From Ascochyta rabiei (taxonomy: Eukaryota; Ascomycota; Dothideomycetes; Pleosporales; Didymellaceae), in assembly GCF_004011695.2 (NCBI RefSeq), contig NC_082424.1:868001-932000 (forward strand): DNA of 64,000 bases, written 5' to 3'. The notes under the pieces were generated by a model. The model saw only the letters and a program-made list of their open reading frames with translations, was not told where the DNA came from and searched no databases. The first letter of the stretch is position 1; each line of letters begins with the position of its first letter. A program made the position numbers and the translations under genes. This document shows positions 35,067 through 47,619 of the stretch, piece after piece.

Positions 35067-36965
35067 CTATAACATAAACAATATCTTAATTAATTATTTC
35101 TAAATTTAACACCTCTAAGAATAAAAACAGCTTAAGTTTATAATTTTAAAATTTAAAATATCGGATTCTCTTAAAATTAAAAAGCCCTCTGGCTAAGCTA
35201 ATTACGAATTCTAGAGTAACTAAATAATAGCTATCCTTACTACTAAGAATCTCTATAATGCTAACTATAATAACAATAATAAGCCTATAATTATCCTAAC
35301 TACTATAGATAGAAAGGTAAAAGTATATATAATACTTAGTTATAAGAAAAACTCTAGTATATAAATTTAAAAGTATACTACTACTATAAATTACTAGATT
35401 ATACTAGTAAATCTATACTCTCTAAAAGGATTTATAGTAGAGTTTTTTCTATTAAAAAGATTTTTTAAATCCTATCTCTAGAACTTCGATTAAATAGAAA
35501 ATTTCCTAATTGAAATTAGATATTTTAATCATAATTTAAGCTTAAAAGGAGTTTAATTACCTAAGTAAGTAGTACTTGCTTATATACTTAACAGTCTAAC
35601 TCTAAATTATAAGGAAGTTATTACTATTATTACTTAATACTTTTGTTAAAATTTAGATTAAATAAATATAGAAACCCTTTTTATTAATTGAACTAATAAA
35701 TCTTATTGCTAAACAAGTACTAAAAGAGTACTATATTAAATAAAACATAACCTATACTAAAAGAATAAGGTTATAAAGTAATGCTATTATAATAAATAGA
35801 AAGTAAATACGCATTAAATAAGTAATTACCAGTTTCTTAATCTAGAAAATAAGCCTAATTGGTTTAATCCTAGATATACCTATAATTCTATTTAATATTT
35901 CCCTAATATACCTAAAAATATAGCAGAAAAAAGGGTTAAAAAGAAATAAGTTTAAGCTCTCTTATCTCTAGATTAAATAGATCTAGATTTCTTAGGGGAT
36001 TTAGATAATAAGGTATATTATAATAATAACCTATAGTTTAGTTTAATTTAAGTTAATTTAAAACTAGATTTAGTAAGTACTTAGTATTTAATATGTAATA
36101 GGTTACTGTTTTTAAAAGGTAGTTTAGTAAATAAGGTAACTAAATTAGGCTAGGGTAAAAATAGTACTATTAACGCTGTAGCTACTAGAATGATATACTT
36201 TATAGTAAATTATACAAAATTTCTACTAAATAAGTACCTTTTTATACTAAGCTTCTCTATAAACCTTATATCTATTTAAAAATTAATAGAAAAAGACTTT
36301 AAAGCAAACTTTACAAAAGAAGAGCCTATCTTAATAAGTAATAACCTAGTTATGAAATCTAAGTATGCTTATAACATGTATATACTAGAGCTTATAAATA
36401 AGATTATTATTAAAGATAGCTCTATAGATAATTTAAACTATAAGAACTATATACTCTACTTAGATCCTAATAAATCTACTATAGAGAAGCTAGAACTATA
36501 TTATAATAGATTTAGATATAAATATATAGAGACTATAAGTAAACTACTTAATACTAAAATACTATAAAACTATAGTTTTAACTATATAGCCTATATATAG
36601 GTAAAATAAACAAATATTAAATTAAGAGTTATAATAGATACGCCTACTATTTATCTATTAAAAGTAGTAATAGATATTTACAGACCTATAACTCCTACTT
36701 TAAAAGTAGAATATAGATATTTACGGACCTATAACTCCTAGTTTAAAAGTAGGATATAGATATATTATCTTTTTTCTAGACAGTACTACTAGATAACTAA
36801 ACTTTAAGCTCCTAAAACAAAAATTAGAGTCTCTAGAATTTTTTAAAGAATGTAAACTAAAAGTAGAAAACTAATCTAATCTATTAATTAAGATAATAGG
36901 ATAAGATAATAGTAAAGAATTTAATAACTCCCTTTCTAAAAGATTTACTGTTAAAAATAGTATTA
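35067..36965 (+). pseudogene. Copia A gag, protease and start of integrase, truncated
   Basis: The gag part (35150-36000) is colinear with B. The protease-proximal region reads LSFSINLISI, a stop, then KLIEKDFKANF (about 36250-36310), as in Copia proteins just before the GAG-pre-integrase domain. That domain is open at 36352-36567 (MKSKYAYNMYILELINK, then LELYYNRFRYKYIETISKLL; the usual H-RRFGH has changed to Y-NRFRY). Integrase begins (IIFFLDSTTRQLNFKLLK) and stops abruptly at 36965, where an LTR fragment of B begins. The rest of A is missing, so A is a deletion derivative. Confidence 0.82.
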
Positions 36966-37375
36966 TATACTACTAGCAGCGCTAGTGTAATAAATTATTC
37001 TATACTAACTTTCTAATACCTTGTTTGCAATCGTGATGAAACGCGTTTTTTAAGGTTGCTTCTCTAATACTAGAATAAACCTAGTAAGACTAAGTATAAA
37101 TAAAAACTATAAGATTATAATACTCTAAGTATAAGAGTACTAAAAATAAATCTAAAACACTAAGTGTTTTACTAAGGGGTAAACTAAAACTAGATCTAGT
37201 TCTATCTAAAACTAGATCTAGGCCTATCTAAAACTAGATTTAGGTCTACCTAAAACCGTATCTAGACCTATCTAAAAACTAGATCTAGGCCTATCTAAAA
37301 CTATAAAGGATAAATACAGCTCTCTCTCTGTAGTTATAAAATTTATAAATTTAACTATTACTTCTAATTTTTATA
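36966..37375 (+). repeat. Truncated 5' LTR of Copia B
   Basis: It matches the LTR from the TACTACTAGCAGCGC position onward, lacking about the first 400 bp. It contains about six units of the 22-bp minisatellite (37180-37305) and ends directly before the primer site at 37376. Confidence 0.85.
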
Positions 37376-40300
37376 GGTTATAAGCCTAGCGCACTATTAC
37401 CTAAACAACATCTAAGCTAATTATCTCTTAATTACAGCGCACTATTACCTAAACAACATCTAAACTAATCATTTCTTAATTAACACCTCTTAGAGTTAAA
37501 ACAGCACAAATTTACAACTAAAAATTAAAATTATTAGATTCTCTTAAAATTAAAAAGCTCTCTAGCTAAGCTAATTACGAATTCTAGAGCAACTAAATAA
37601 TAGCTATTCTTACTACTAAGAATCTCTATAATACTATCTACTATAATAATAATAATCCTATTATTATCCTAACTACTAAAGACAGAAAGGTAAAAGTATA
37701 TATTATACTTAGTTACAAAAAAGGCCCTAGTAAATAAATTTAAAAGTGTACTACTTCTATAAATTACTAGATTATACTAGTAAATCTATACTCTCTAAAA
37801 GGATCTATAGCTAAATTTCTTTTACTAAAAGAATTCTTTAAATCTTATCTCTAGAGATTTAATTAAATAGAAGATTTCCTAAGTAAAATAAAATAACTTA
37901 ATAAAAATTTTATCTTAAAAGGAATTTAATTACCTAAGTAAGTAGTACTTACTTATGTACTTAACAATTTAAACCTAAATTATAAGGGATTTGTTACTAT
38001 TATAACTTAATCCTTCTATTAGAATTTAGATAAAATAAATATAGAAACACTATTTTCTAATTTAATTAACAAATCCTGTTACTAAAGATGTACTAAAGAA
38101 GTACTATACTAAACTAAACATAAACTATACTAAAAGAATAAGGTTATAAAGTAACACTATTTTAATAAATATAAAGTAAATACGCATTAAATAAGTAGTT
38201 ACTAGTTTCTTAATTGAGAAAAGTAACCTAATGAGTTAAAAACTAGACATACCTATAATTCTATTTAATAATTACCTAATATAGCTAAAAGAAAAAAGGG
38301 TTAAAAAGAAACAAGATTAAGCTCTCTTATCTTTAGATTAAATAGATCTAGATTTTCTAGGGGATTTAGATAATAAGGTATATTATAATAATAACCTACA
38401 GTTTAGTTTAACTAAAGCTAACTTAATACTAGATTTATAAAGTACTTAGCATTTAATATGTAATAGGTTACTGTTTTTAGAAGTTAGTTTAGTAGATAAA
38501 GTAACTAAATTAGGCTAGGGTATAAATACTACTATTAACGCTGTAGCTACTAGAAAGATATACTTTATAGTAAATAATACAAAATCTTTACTAAATAAGT
38601 ACCTCTTTAAACTAAGCTTCTCTGTAAACCTTATATCTATTTAAAAATTAATAGAAAAAGACTTTAAAGCAAACTTTACAAAAGAAGAGCCTATCTTAAT
38701 AAGTAATAACCTAGTTATGAAATCTAAGTATGCTTATAACATGTATATACTAGAGCTTATAAATAAGATTATTATTAAAGATAGCTCTATAGATAATTTA
38801 AACTATAAGAACTATATACTCTTCTTAGATCCTAACAAATCTACTATAGAAAAGCTAGAACTATATTATAATAGATTTAGATATAAAAGTATAGATACTA
38901 TAAGTAAACTACTTAATATTAAAATACTAAAAAATTAAAGTTTAAACTGTAAAGCCTATATATAGGCAAAATAAACTAATAATAAATTAAGAGTTATAAT
39001 AGATAAACCTACTATTTATCTATAAAAAGTAGTAATAGATACTTAAAGCCCTATAACTTCTAGTTTAAAAGTAGGATATAGATATATTATCTTTTTCCTA
39101 GATAGTACTACTAGGGAACTAAACTTTAAACTCTTAAGATATAGATTAGAAGCTCTAGAATTATTTAAAGAATATAAACTAAAAGTAGAAAACTAATCTA
39201 ATCTACCTATTAAGATAATAGGATTAGATAATAGTAAAGAATTTAATAACTCTCTATTTAGAAGATTTACTATTAAAAATATTATTATTTATTAATTTTC
39301 AAATATACGCCAGAACAAAATAGTTTAATAGAGAGAATTAATTAAACTATTATAGAAATAAATAGGGTATTACTATTTAATACTAATATAGATCTTCTAT
39401 ACTAGGTAGAGGTAGTTAAAACAGCTATTTAAATATACAATTTAACTCTACACTTCTATTTATCTTTATTACTATTTAAAAAGGTCTATAATAAAAAGCT
39501 TAATCTATATAATCTAACGATTTAGGGCTCTATAGTATACTATAGGGATAGGTTTATAGGCCTTATAAAGCTAGAGCCTTAAGCTAGAAAAGGAATTCTT
39601 ATAGGTTTTAACTAATATAATTACTATATCTTAGATAATTTATCTAAGAGGATTATACAAACAAGAGATACTATAATCCTAGAAGGTAAATTTAATAACA
39701 GTATTAAAAACTTAGATATAATTATAAAAGACTTTAATAAAGAACTTAGTAATAATAAAAGAAGTTATTAAGAGTTCTTCTACAAAAATAATAACGAAAG
39801 TACTAGAGTAGATAGTCTACCTAGTAACTCTAATAGTATATAAAACTAAGAGTAAACTAATAGTAATATTAACAACTACTATAGTAACTCTAGAGATAAA
39901 TTAGCATTTATAACTAGTAATACTAATTTAGAGCTAAGTACATACTTTAAAATACTAAATTTAGAGAATAAAAAGAAATAGCTAGAAGTTTGTAAACTAG
40001 AGTATAATTAACTAAAAGAACAGAATACCTATTTACTAGTAGAGCTACCTAAAACTAGAACAGCAGTAAAGGGACGCTAGGTATTTAAAATTAAAGAAGA
40101 CTCTAATAATAACATTATTAAATATAAAGTAAGATAGGTTATTAAAGGGTTTAGCTAAATCTATAGACTAGACTACCTAGAAACCTTTATAAATACAACA
40201 AGAATAGAGATTATAAGACTTCTAATATTTATAGTAGTATTTCTAGATCTAGAAATAATATAGCTAGATTTTAAAAACGCTTTTCTATATATACCTATAG

Positions 40301-41375
40301 ATGTAGATATATATATACAACAGCCTATAGGCTTTCTAGAAGATAAAACTAAGTTTTATAAATTAAAGAAAGTAATTTATAGATTAAAATAAGCACCTAG
40401 AGCCTAGTATATATACCTAAAACCTATTCTAAGTAAACTAGATTTTAAGCCTATATTTATAAAACAAGGTATTCTTATAAATATAAAGATAGATATCTAT
40501 GTAATTATCTATATAGACAATGTTCTTATAATAGAGAATAACGTTAAACTTATTAAAGAACAAAAAATAAATCTGGTAAGGCTACTAGAACTAAGTAATC
40601 TAGGAGAAGTAAAATATTTTCTAGGGATAGAGAAAATAAGAGATAGAGAAAGAAGATCTATTTACTTAAAACAAACAAAGTATATTAAAGATATACTAGT
40701 AAAATATAATAAGCTAGATTAAAAATCTGTTAGTCTACTACTAGAAGCTAGTGTTAACTTGTAAAAGATTAAAGAATAAGTAACTTTAGAAGATATAAAA
40801 CTATACTAGTAATATATAGATAGTTTAATATACTTAATTACCTATACTAGATAAGACTTAGTATCTAGTGTATATAGCTACGTAAGACATATATCTAACC
40901 CTACTAAAGAACAATCTATAGTAGTTAATAGGATTTTTAAAAACCTAAATTATATAAGAGAAAAAAGATTATTTTTCTAATTATAATTAGCACCTTTATT
41001 ACTTAGATATTTAGATGCTGATTAGGGTAGTATTTTAACTACTATAAAAAGTATAACTAGATATATATTTATGTTTAATAACACCTCTATTAGCTAGTCT
41101 AGTAAACGATAAGAATTAACTACTCCAAGTAGCTATAAAGCAGAATACATAGCTCTAAAAGAAGCTATTAAAGAATATACCTATTTACTAAGTATCTATA
41201 AATAACTAGATATTAATAAACTTCTAAATCTAAAAGAAGAGGAATTCTATCTATTTCGTAATAATTAACCTACTATTATACTAGTAAAAAACCTTAAAAA
41301 CTACTCTAAAACTAAGTATATAGATATACAATATTACTTTATAAGAGAAAAGAATCTTAAAGGGATAATAGATCT
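37376..41375 (+). pseudogene. Copia B gag-pol, nearly full length, cut at the RNase H end
   Basis: Gag reads LNKNFILKGI, VVLTYVLNNLNLNYKGFVTIIT (about 37890-38010). The GAG-pre-integrase domain is open at 38717-38938. Integrase follows (39070-39680). The reverse transcriptase spans about 39985-40640, with LPKTRTAVKGR, LDFKNAFLYIPIDVDIYIQQPIGF and the palm YIDN (40510-40521) in place of YVDD. RNase H includes RYIFMFNN, SSYKAEYIALKEAIKEYTYLL and YIDIQYYFIREKNLKGIIDL, where the frame stops at 41375. Copy C shows that LNYIPTKE.LVDIFTKAL should follow. The 3' end is replaced by C's LTR in the opposite orientation. Stops are few over the pol part. Confidence 0.88.
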
Positions 41376-42177
41376 TGTAAAAATTAGAAGTACTAGTTAA
41401 ATTAATTTAATTTTGTAACTATAGAGAGAGAGCTGTATATATCCTTTATAGTTTTAGATAGGCCTAGATCTAGTTTTTAGATAGGCCTAGATCTAGTTTT
41501 AATGACCTAGATCTAGTTTCGGATAGGCCTAGATCCGGTTTTAGATAGGCCTAGATCTGGTTTTAGATTACCCCTTAGTAAAACACTTAGTGTTTTAGAC
41601 TTATTTTTAGCACTTTTATACTTAGATTATTATAATCTTATAGTTTTTACTTTTACTTTATCTTACTAGGTTTATTCTAGTATTAGAGAAGTAACCTTAA
41701 AAAAACGCGTTTTAGCACGATTACCAGCAAGATATTAAAAAGTTAGTTTAGAATAATTTATTACACTAGCGCTGCTAGTAGTATAGACTTACTAATCTTA
41801 GATATTATGTATTAGCTAGTAATATATCTAGTCTAAGATGCGCTAGTGTAATAAATTGTAGGTTACTTCTAACTATGAGGTTTTTATTATAAAATCTGTG
41901 TATTTCTTCTATTCCTTAATTTCTATTCTCTTTAGAAATATAGTTAGGACTAGTAGAGCTTAGGTATTATTTTAATCTAGTTTATTAGGTGTGTTATACC
42001 TATTACTAGGCTTATAAGTATTTCTAGACTTCTATAGCTTCTGTTATAGCTTTAACTATATCTACTTAGAAATAGTTTATGTTGTAATCTCCTTATTTAT
42101 AGTTTATTTAAGAAGTGTTTTCTTAGTTTCTATATTTATAATTCTATTACTTACTTTTTATATTATTATATTAAATA
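41376..42177 (-). repeat. 3' LTR of Copia C
   Basis: This 802-bp repeat has its LTR start at 42177 (minus strand) directly after the purine tract of C (42178-42190) and its end at 41376 (TGTAAAAATTAG on the plus strand). It holds five to six minisatellite units (about 41445-41570) and the hairpin near 41580. It is inverted relative to the LTRs of A and B. Confidence 0.9.
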
Positions 42178-42184
42178 TACCCTC

Positions 42185-45100
42185 TTAAGCAATATACCTA
42201 TTTTATAATATTTAGCTTATTAAATAAGTTAGTAAAGGTAGGTGTATTTAATGCTTTTGTAAATATATCTACTAATTATTCTTTAGTAGGTATATAGTTT
42301 AGATCTATTATCTCTTCTAGAATCTTTTCTCTTATAAAGTAATATTATATATCTATATACTTAGTTTTAGAGTAGTGTTCTAGGTTATTTGTTAGTGTAA
42401 TAGCAGGTTAATTATTACTAAATAGATAGAAATTTTCCTCTTTTAGATTTAGAAGTTTATTAATATCTAGTTATTTATAGATACTTATTAAATAGGTATA
42501 TTCTTTAATAGCTTCTTTTAGAGCTATATACTCTGCTTTACAGCTACTTAGAGTAGTTAATTTTTATAGTTTACTAGACTAGCTAATAGGGGTATTATTA
42601 AACATAAATATATATCTAGTTGTACTTTTTCTAGTAGTTAAATTACTACTCTAATAAGCATCTGTGTATCTAAGTAATAAGGGTACTAATTATAATTAGA
42701 AAAATAATCTATTTTCTCTTATATAATTTAGGTATTTAAGAATCCTATTAACTACTATAAAGTGTTCTTTAGTAGGGTTAGATATATGTCTTACGCAGCT
42801 ATATATACTAAATACTAAGTCTAGTCTAGTATAGGTAGTTAAGTATATTAAACTACTAATATATTACTAGTATAGTTTATATCTTCTAAAGTTACTTATT
42901 CTTTATTATTTTGCAACTTAATACTAGCTTCTACTAGTGTACTAATTAGATTTTAATCTAGCTTATTATATTTTACTAGTATATCTTTAATATACTTAGT
43001 TTGTTTTAAGTAAATAGATCTTCTTACTCTATCTATTATTATCTCTATCCCTATAAAATATTTTACTTCTCTTAGATTACTTAGTTCTAGTAGCCTTACT
43101 AGATTTATTTTTAGTTCTTTAATAAGTTTAACGTTATTTTCTATTATTAGAACATTTTCTATACAGATTATTAGATAGATATCTATCTTCTAATTTATAG
43201 AGATACCTTACTCTATAAATATAGGCTTAAAATCTAGTTTACTTAGAATAGCTTTTAGGTATATATAGTAGGCTCTAGGTACTTATTTTAATCTATAAAT
43301 TACTTTCTTTAATTTATAAACCTTAGTTTTATCTTCTAGAAAGCCTATAGGCTGTTTTATATATATATCTACATCTATATATATATATAGAAAAGCGTTT
43401 TTAAAATCTAGCTATATTATTTCTAGATCTAGAAATACTACTATAAATATTAGAAGTCTTATAATCTCTATTCTTGTTGTATTTATAAAGGTTTCTAGTT
43501 AGTCTAGTCTATAGATTTAGTTAACCCTTTAATAACCTATCTTACTTTATATCTAATAATATTGTTATTAGAGTCTTCTTTAATCTTAAATACATAGCGT
43601 CCCTTTAGTGCTGTTCTATTTTTAGGTAGCTCTACTAGTACTAGGTATTTTATTCTTTTAGTTAATTGTACTCTAGATTACAAGCTTCTAGGTATCCCTT
43701 TTAATTCTCTAAATTTATTACTTTAAAGTAGGTACTTAGCTCTAAATTGGTATTACTAGTTATAAATGCTAATTTATCTCTAGAGTTACTATAGTATTTG
43801 TTAATATTACTATTAGTTTACTCTTAGTTTTGTAAACTATTAGAGTTACTAGGTAGACTATCTACTCTAGTACTTAAGTTATTATTCTTATAGGAGAACT
43901 CTTAATCACTTCTTTTATTATTACTAAGTTCTTTATTAAAGTCTATTATAATTATATCTTAGTTTTTAATACTATTATTAAATATACCTTCCAGGATTAT
44001 AGCATCTCTTATATGTATAATCTTCTTAGATAAATTATCTAAGATATAGTAATTATATTAGTTAAAACCTATAAGAATTCCTTTCTTAGCTCTAGGCTCT
44101 AGCTTTATAAGGCCTATTAATTTATCCTTATAGTATGCTATTAAGCCCTAAATCGTTAGATTATCTAGATTAAGCTTTTTATTATAGAGCTTTTTAAATA
44201 GTAAAATAGATAAATAGAAGTATAGAGTTAAATTATATATATAAATAGCTATTTTAACTACCCTTCCTAGTATAGAAGATCTATATTAGTATTAACTAGT
44301 AATACTCTAGTTATTTCTATAATAGTTTAATTAATTCTCTCCATTAAACTATTTTGTTCTAGCGTATAGGGGCTTAAAAAAATTAAATAATACTATATTT
44401 AATAGTAAATCTTTTAAATAGAGATTTTTTCAAACTTTGCCATTTTCTAATCCTATTATCTTGATAAATAGATTAGATTAGTTTTCTACTTTTAGTTTAT
44501 ATCCTTTAAATAATTCTTAGGCCTCTAAATTTTGTTTTAAGAGCTTAAAGTTTAGTTCCCTAGTAGTACTATCTAGGTAAAAGATAATATATCTATATCC
44601 TACTTTTAAACTAGAAGTTATAGGTCTATAAATATCTATTACTACTTTTTATAGATAAAAAGTAGGTTTATTTATTATAACTCTTGATTTATTATTAGTT
44701 TATTTTGCCTGTATACAGGCTATACAGTTAAATCTATAATTTTTTAGTATTTTAATATTAAGTAGTTTACTTATAGTATCTATACTTTTATGTCTAAATC
44801 TATTATTATATAGTTCTAGCTTCTCTATAGTAGATTTATTAGGATCTAAGTAGAGTATATAGTTCTTATAGTTTAAATTCTCTATAGAGCTATCTTTAAT
44901 AATAATCTTATTTATAAGGTCTAGTATATACATGTTGTAAGCGTACTTAGCTTTATTAACTAGATTATTCCTTATTAAGATATTATCTTCCTATGTAAAG
45001 TTTACTTTAAAGTATTTTTTATTTAAATTTTAAATAGATAAAAGGTCTATAGAGTAGCTTAGTATAAAGAGGTAATTATTTAGTATAATATTTGTATTAA

Positions 45101-45783
45101 TTACTATACAGTATAACTTTCTAATAGCTATAGTATTAATAGTAGTATTATTACTCTAGCCTAATTTAGTTACTTTATCTACTAAACTACCTTCTAAAAA
45201 CAGTAACCTATTATATATAAAATGCTAAGTACTTTATAAATCTAGTTTTAAGTTCGCTTTAGTTAAACTAAACTGTAGGTTATTATTATAATATACCTTA
45301 TTATCTAAATCCCCTAGTAAATCTAGATCTATTTATTCTAGAGATAAGAGAGCTTAATCTTATTCTTTTTTAACCCTTTTTTCTGCTATATTTTTAGCTA
45401 GATTAGGTGCTTATTAAATGGAATTATAGGTATGTCTAGTTTTAAACTAATTAGATTTCTTTTCTAGATTAAGAAACTAGTAACTACTTGTTTAATGCGT
45501 ATTTACTTTACATTTACTATAATAGTATTACTTAATAACTATATTTTTTTAGTATAGTTTATGTTTTGTTTAGTATAGTACTTTTTTAGTACTCTTTTAG
45601 TAATAGGATTTATTAATTAAATTAGAAAATAGTGTTTCTATATTTATTTTATCTAAATTCTAATAAAAGGATTAAGTAATAATAGTAACAAATCCCTTAT
45701 AATTTAGAGTTACATTATTAAGTACAGAAGTAAGTACTACTTACTTAGGTAATTACATTCCTTTTCAGCTTAATTTATTATTA
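42185..45783 (-). pseudogene. Copia C pol and 3' part of gag
   Basis: On the minus strand, gag resumes at 45783 after the solo LTR. The GAG-pre-integrase domain is open at 44933-44700 (MYILDLINKIIIKDSS, LELYNNRFRHKSIDTISKLL, keeping the HKS that B and A changed). Integrase follows to about 43950. The reverse transcriptase is at about 43600-42950, with the palm CIEN at 43165-43154 in place of YVDD. RNase H ends with IIDLNYIPTKE, a stop, LVDIFTKALNTPTF and NKLNIIK near 42190. The order is that of Ty1/Copia (integrase before reverse transcriptase). RIP stops are scattered throughout. Confidence 0.87.
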
Positions 45784-45788
45784 AAATA

Positions 45789-46639
45789 TATTTAATATTA
45801 TAATATAAAAAGTAAGTAATACAACTACAAATATAAGAACTAAGAGAACACTTCTTAAATAAACTATAAATAAGGAGATTATAATATAAACTATTACTAA
45901 GTAGATATAGTTAAAGCTATAATAGAAGCTATAGAAGTCTAGAAATACTTATAAGCCTAGCGATAGGTATAACACACCTAATAAACTAGATTAAAATATT
46001 ACCTAAGCTCTACTAGTCCTAACTAGGTCTCTAAAGAGAATAGAAGTTAAGGAATAGTAGAAATACTTAAACTTTGTAATAAAAACCTTATATTTAGGAG
46101 TAACCTATTATTTATTACACTAGCACATCTTAGACTAGATACATTACTAAGTTAATATATAATATCTAAGCTTAGTAAGCCTATACTACTAGCAGCGCTA
46201 GTGTAATAAATTATTCTAAACTAACTTTTTAACACCTTGCTTGCAATCGTGCAAAAACGCGTTTCTTTAAGGTTCCTTCTCTAATACTAGAATAAACCTA
46301 GTAAGATAAAGTAAAAATAAAAACTATAAGATTATAATACTCTAAGTATAAGGGTACTAAAAATAAATCTAAAATACTAAGTGTTTTACTAAGGGGTAAT
46401 CTAAAACTAGATCTAGCCCTATCTAAAACTAGATCTAGGCCTGTCTAAAAAACTAAATCTAGGCCTATCTAAAACTAGATCTAGGCCTATCTAAAACCGG
46501 ATCTAGGTCTACCTAAAACTAGATCTAGGTCTATCTAAAATCTAGATCTAGGCCTATTTTAAACTATAAAGGATAAATACAGCCCTTTCTCTATAGTTAT
46601 AAAATCAAATTTATTTAACTATTACTTCTAATTTTCACA
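45789..46639 (+). mobile_element. Solo Copia LTR inserted in the gag of Copia C
   Basis: This is an 851-bp complete LTR (start TATTTAAT, end TTTTCACA) on the plus strand within minus-strand gag. AAATA (45784-45788) and AGATA (46640-46644) flank it, identical except for one G-to-A change. It holds seven to eight minisatellite units (46398-46565). No internal sequence is present, which is the mark of recombination between the two LTRs of a former element. Confidence 0.88.
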
Positions 46640-47098
46640 AGATATTTAATCTTCCTTAGGAAATTTTCCATTAAATTAAAGTTCTAGAGATAGGATGTAA
46701 AGAATTCTTTTACTGTAAGAAATTTAGCTGTAAATCCTTTTAGAGAGTATAGATATGCTAGTATAATCTAGTAATCTATAGTAGTAGTATACTTTTAAAT
46801 TTATATACTAGGGCCTATTTTAAAACTAAGTATAATATATACTTTTACCTTTCTATCTATTATAGTTAGAATAACAATAGGGTTATTATTATTGTTGTAA
46901 ATAGCATTATAGAGATCCTTAGTAGTAAGGATAGCTATTATTTAGTTACTCTAGAATTCCTAATTAGCTTAGCTAGAGAGCTTTTTAATTTTAAGAGAAT
47001 CTAACATTTTTAATTTTAAAGTTGTAAATTTGTGCTGTTTTTAACTCTAAGAGTTATTAATTAAGATATAATAAGTTTAGATGTTGTTTAGGTAATAG
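46640..47098 (-). pseudogene. Copia C gag, N-terminal part
   Basis: The minus-strand reading matches the beginning of gag in A (about 35070-35510) and B, up to a KFPKED-type segment where the solo LTR interrupts. The primer site lies just upstream, at about 47098-47116. Continuation is at 45783. Confidence 0.8.
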
Positions 47099-47116
47099 TG
47101 CGCTAGGCTTATAACC

Positions 47117-47464
47117 TATAAAAAATTAGAAGTAATATTTAAACTAATTAATTTTATAACTATAGAGAGAGAGCTGTATTTATCCTTTATAGTTTTAGAT
47201 AGGCCTAGATCTAGTTTTTAGATAGGCCTAGATCTAGTTTTAGGTAGACCTAGATCTAGTTTTAGATAGGCCTATATCTAGTTTCAGATAGGCCTAATCT
47301 AGTTTTTTAGACAGGCCTAGATCTAGTTTTAGATAGGGCTAGATCTAGTTTTAGATTACCTCTTAGTAAAACACTTAGTGTTTTAGATTCATTTTTAGTA
47401 CTCTTATACTTAGAGTATTATAATCTTATAGTTTTTATTTGTACTTAGTCTTACTAGGTTTATT
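47117..47464 (-). repeat. 5' LTR of Copia C, inner part (outer part at 54596-55098)
   Basis: This is the LTR end adjoining the primer site, with about seven minisatellite units (47194-47352) and the AAAACACTTAGTGTTTTA hairpin near 47369. It is interrupted at 47464 by Gypsy E and resumes at 54596 with CTAGTATTAGAGAAG. The two parts sum to about 851 bp, the same as the solo LTR. Confidence 0.9.
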
Positions 47465-47619
47465 TATTATAGACTAGCCTTAGGGTAGAATGTAATAAGA
47501 GTTAATATAGTATTATATCTCTTAAGAAGGTAATACGTTATATGTCCTTCTAATATATCTATAGAGCACGTAGCTATCCTATCTTACTTAAGGCTTAGAT
47601 AATGTCTAAGCCTATAATA

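Noticed and set aside
36352..36567. 71-codon open frame as an independent gene
   Set aside because: It is the GAG-pre-integrase domain of Copia A. The same peptide recurs at 38717-38938 and, on the minus strand, 44700-44933, always inside a Copia pol.
46398..46565. Regular 22-bp repeats as a CRISPR array
   Set aside because: Units are contiguous, without spacers, sit inside LTRs of a eukaryotic retrotransposon, and differ by transitions. This is a minisatellite.
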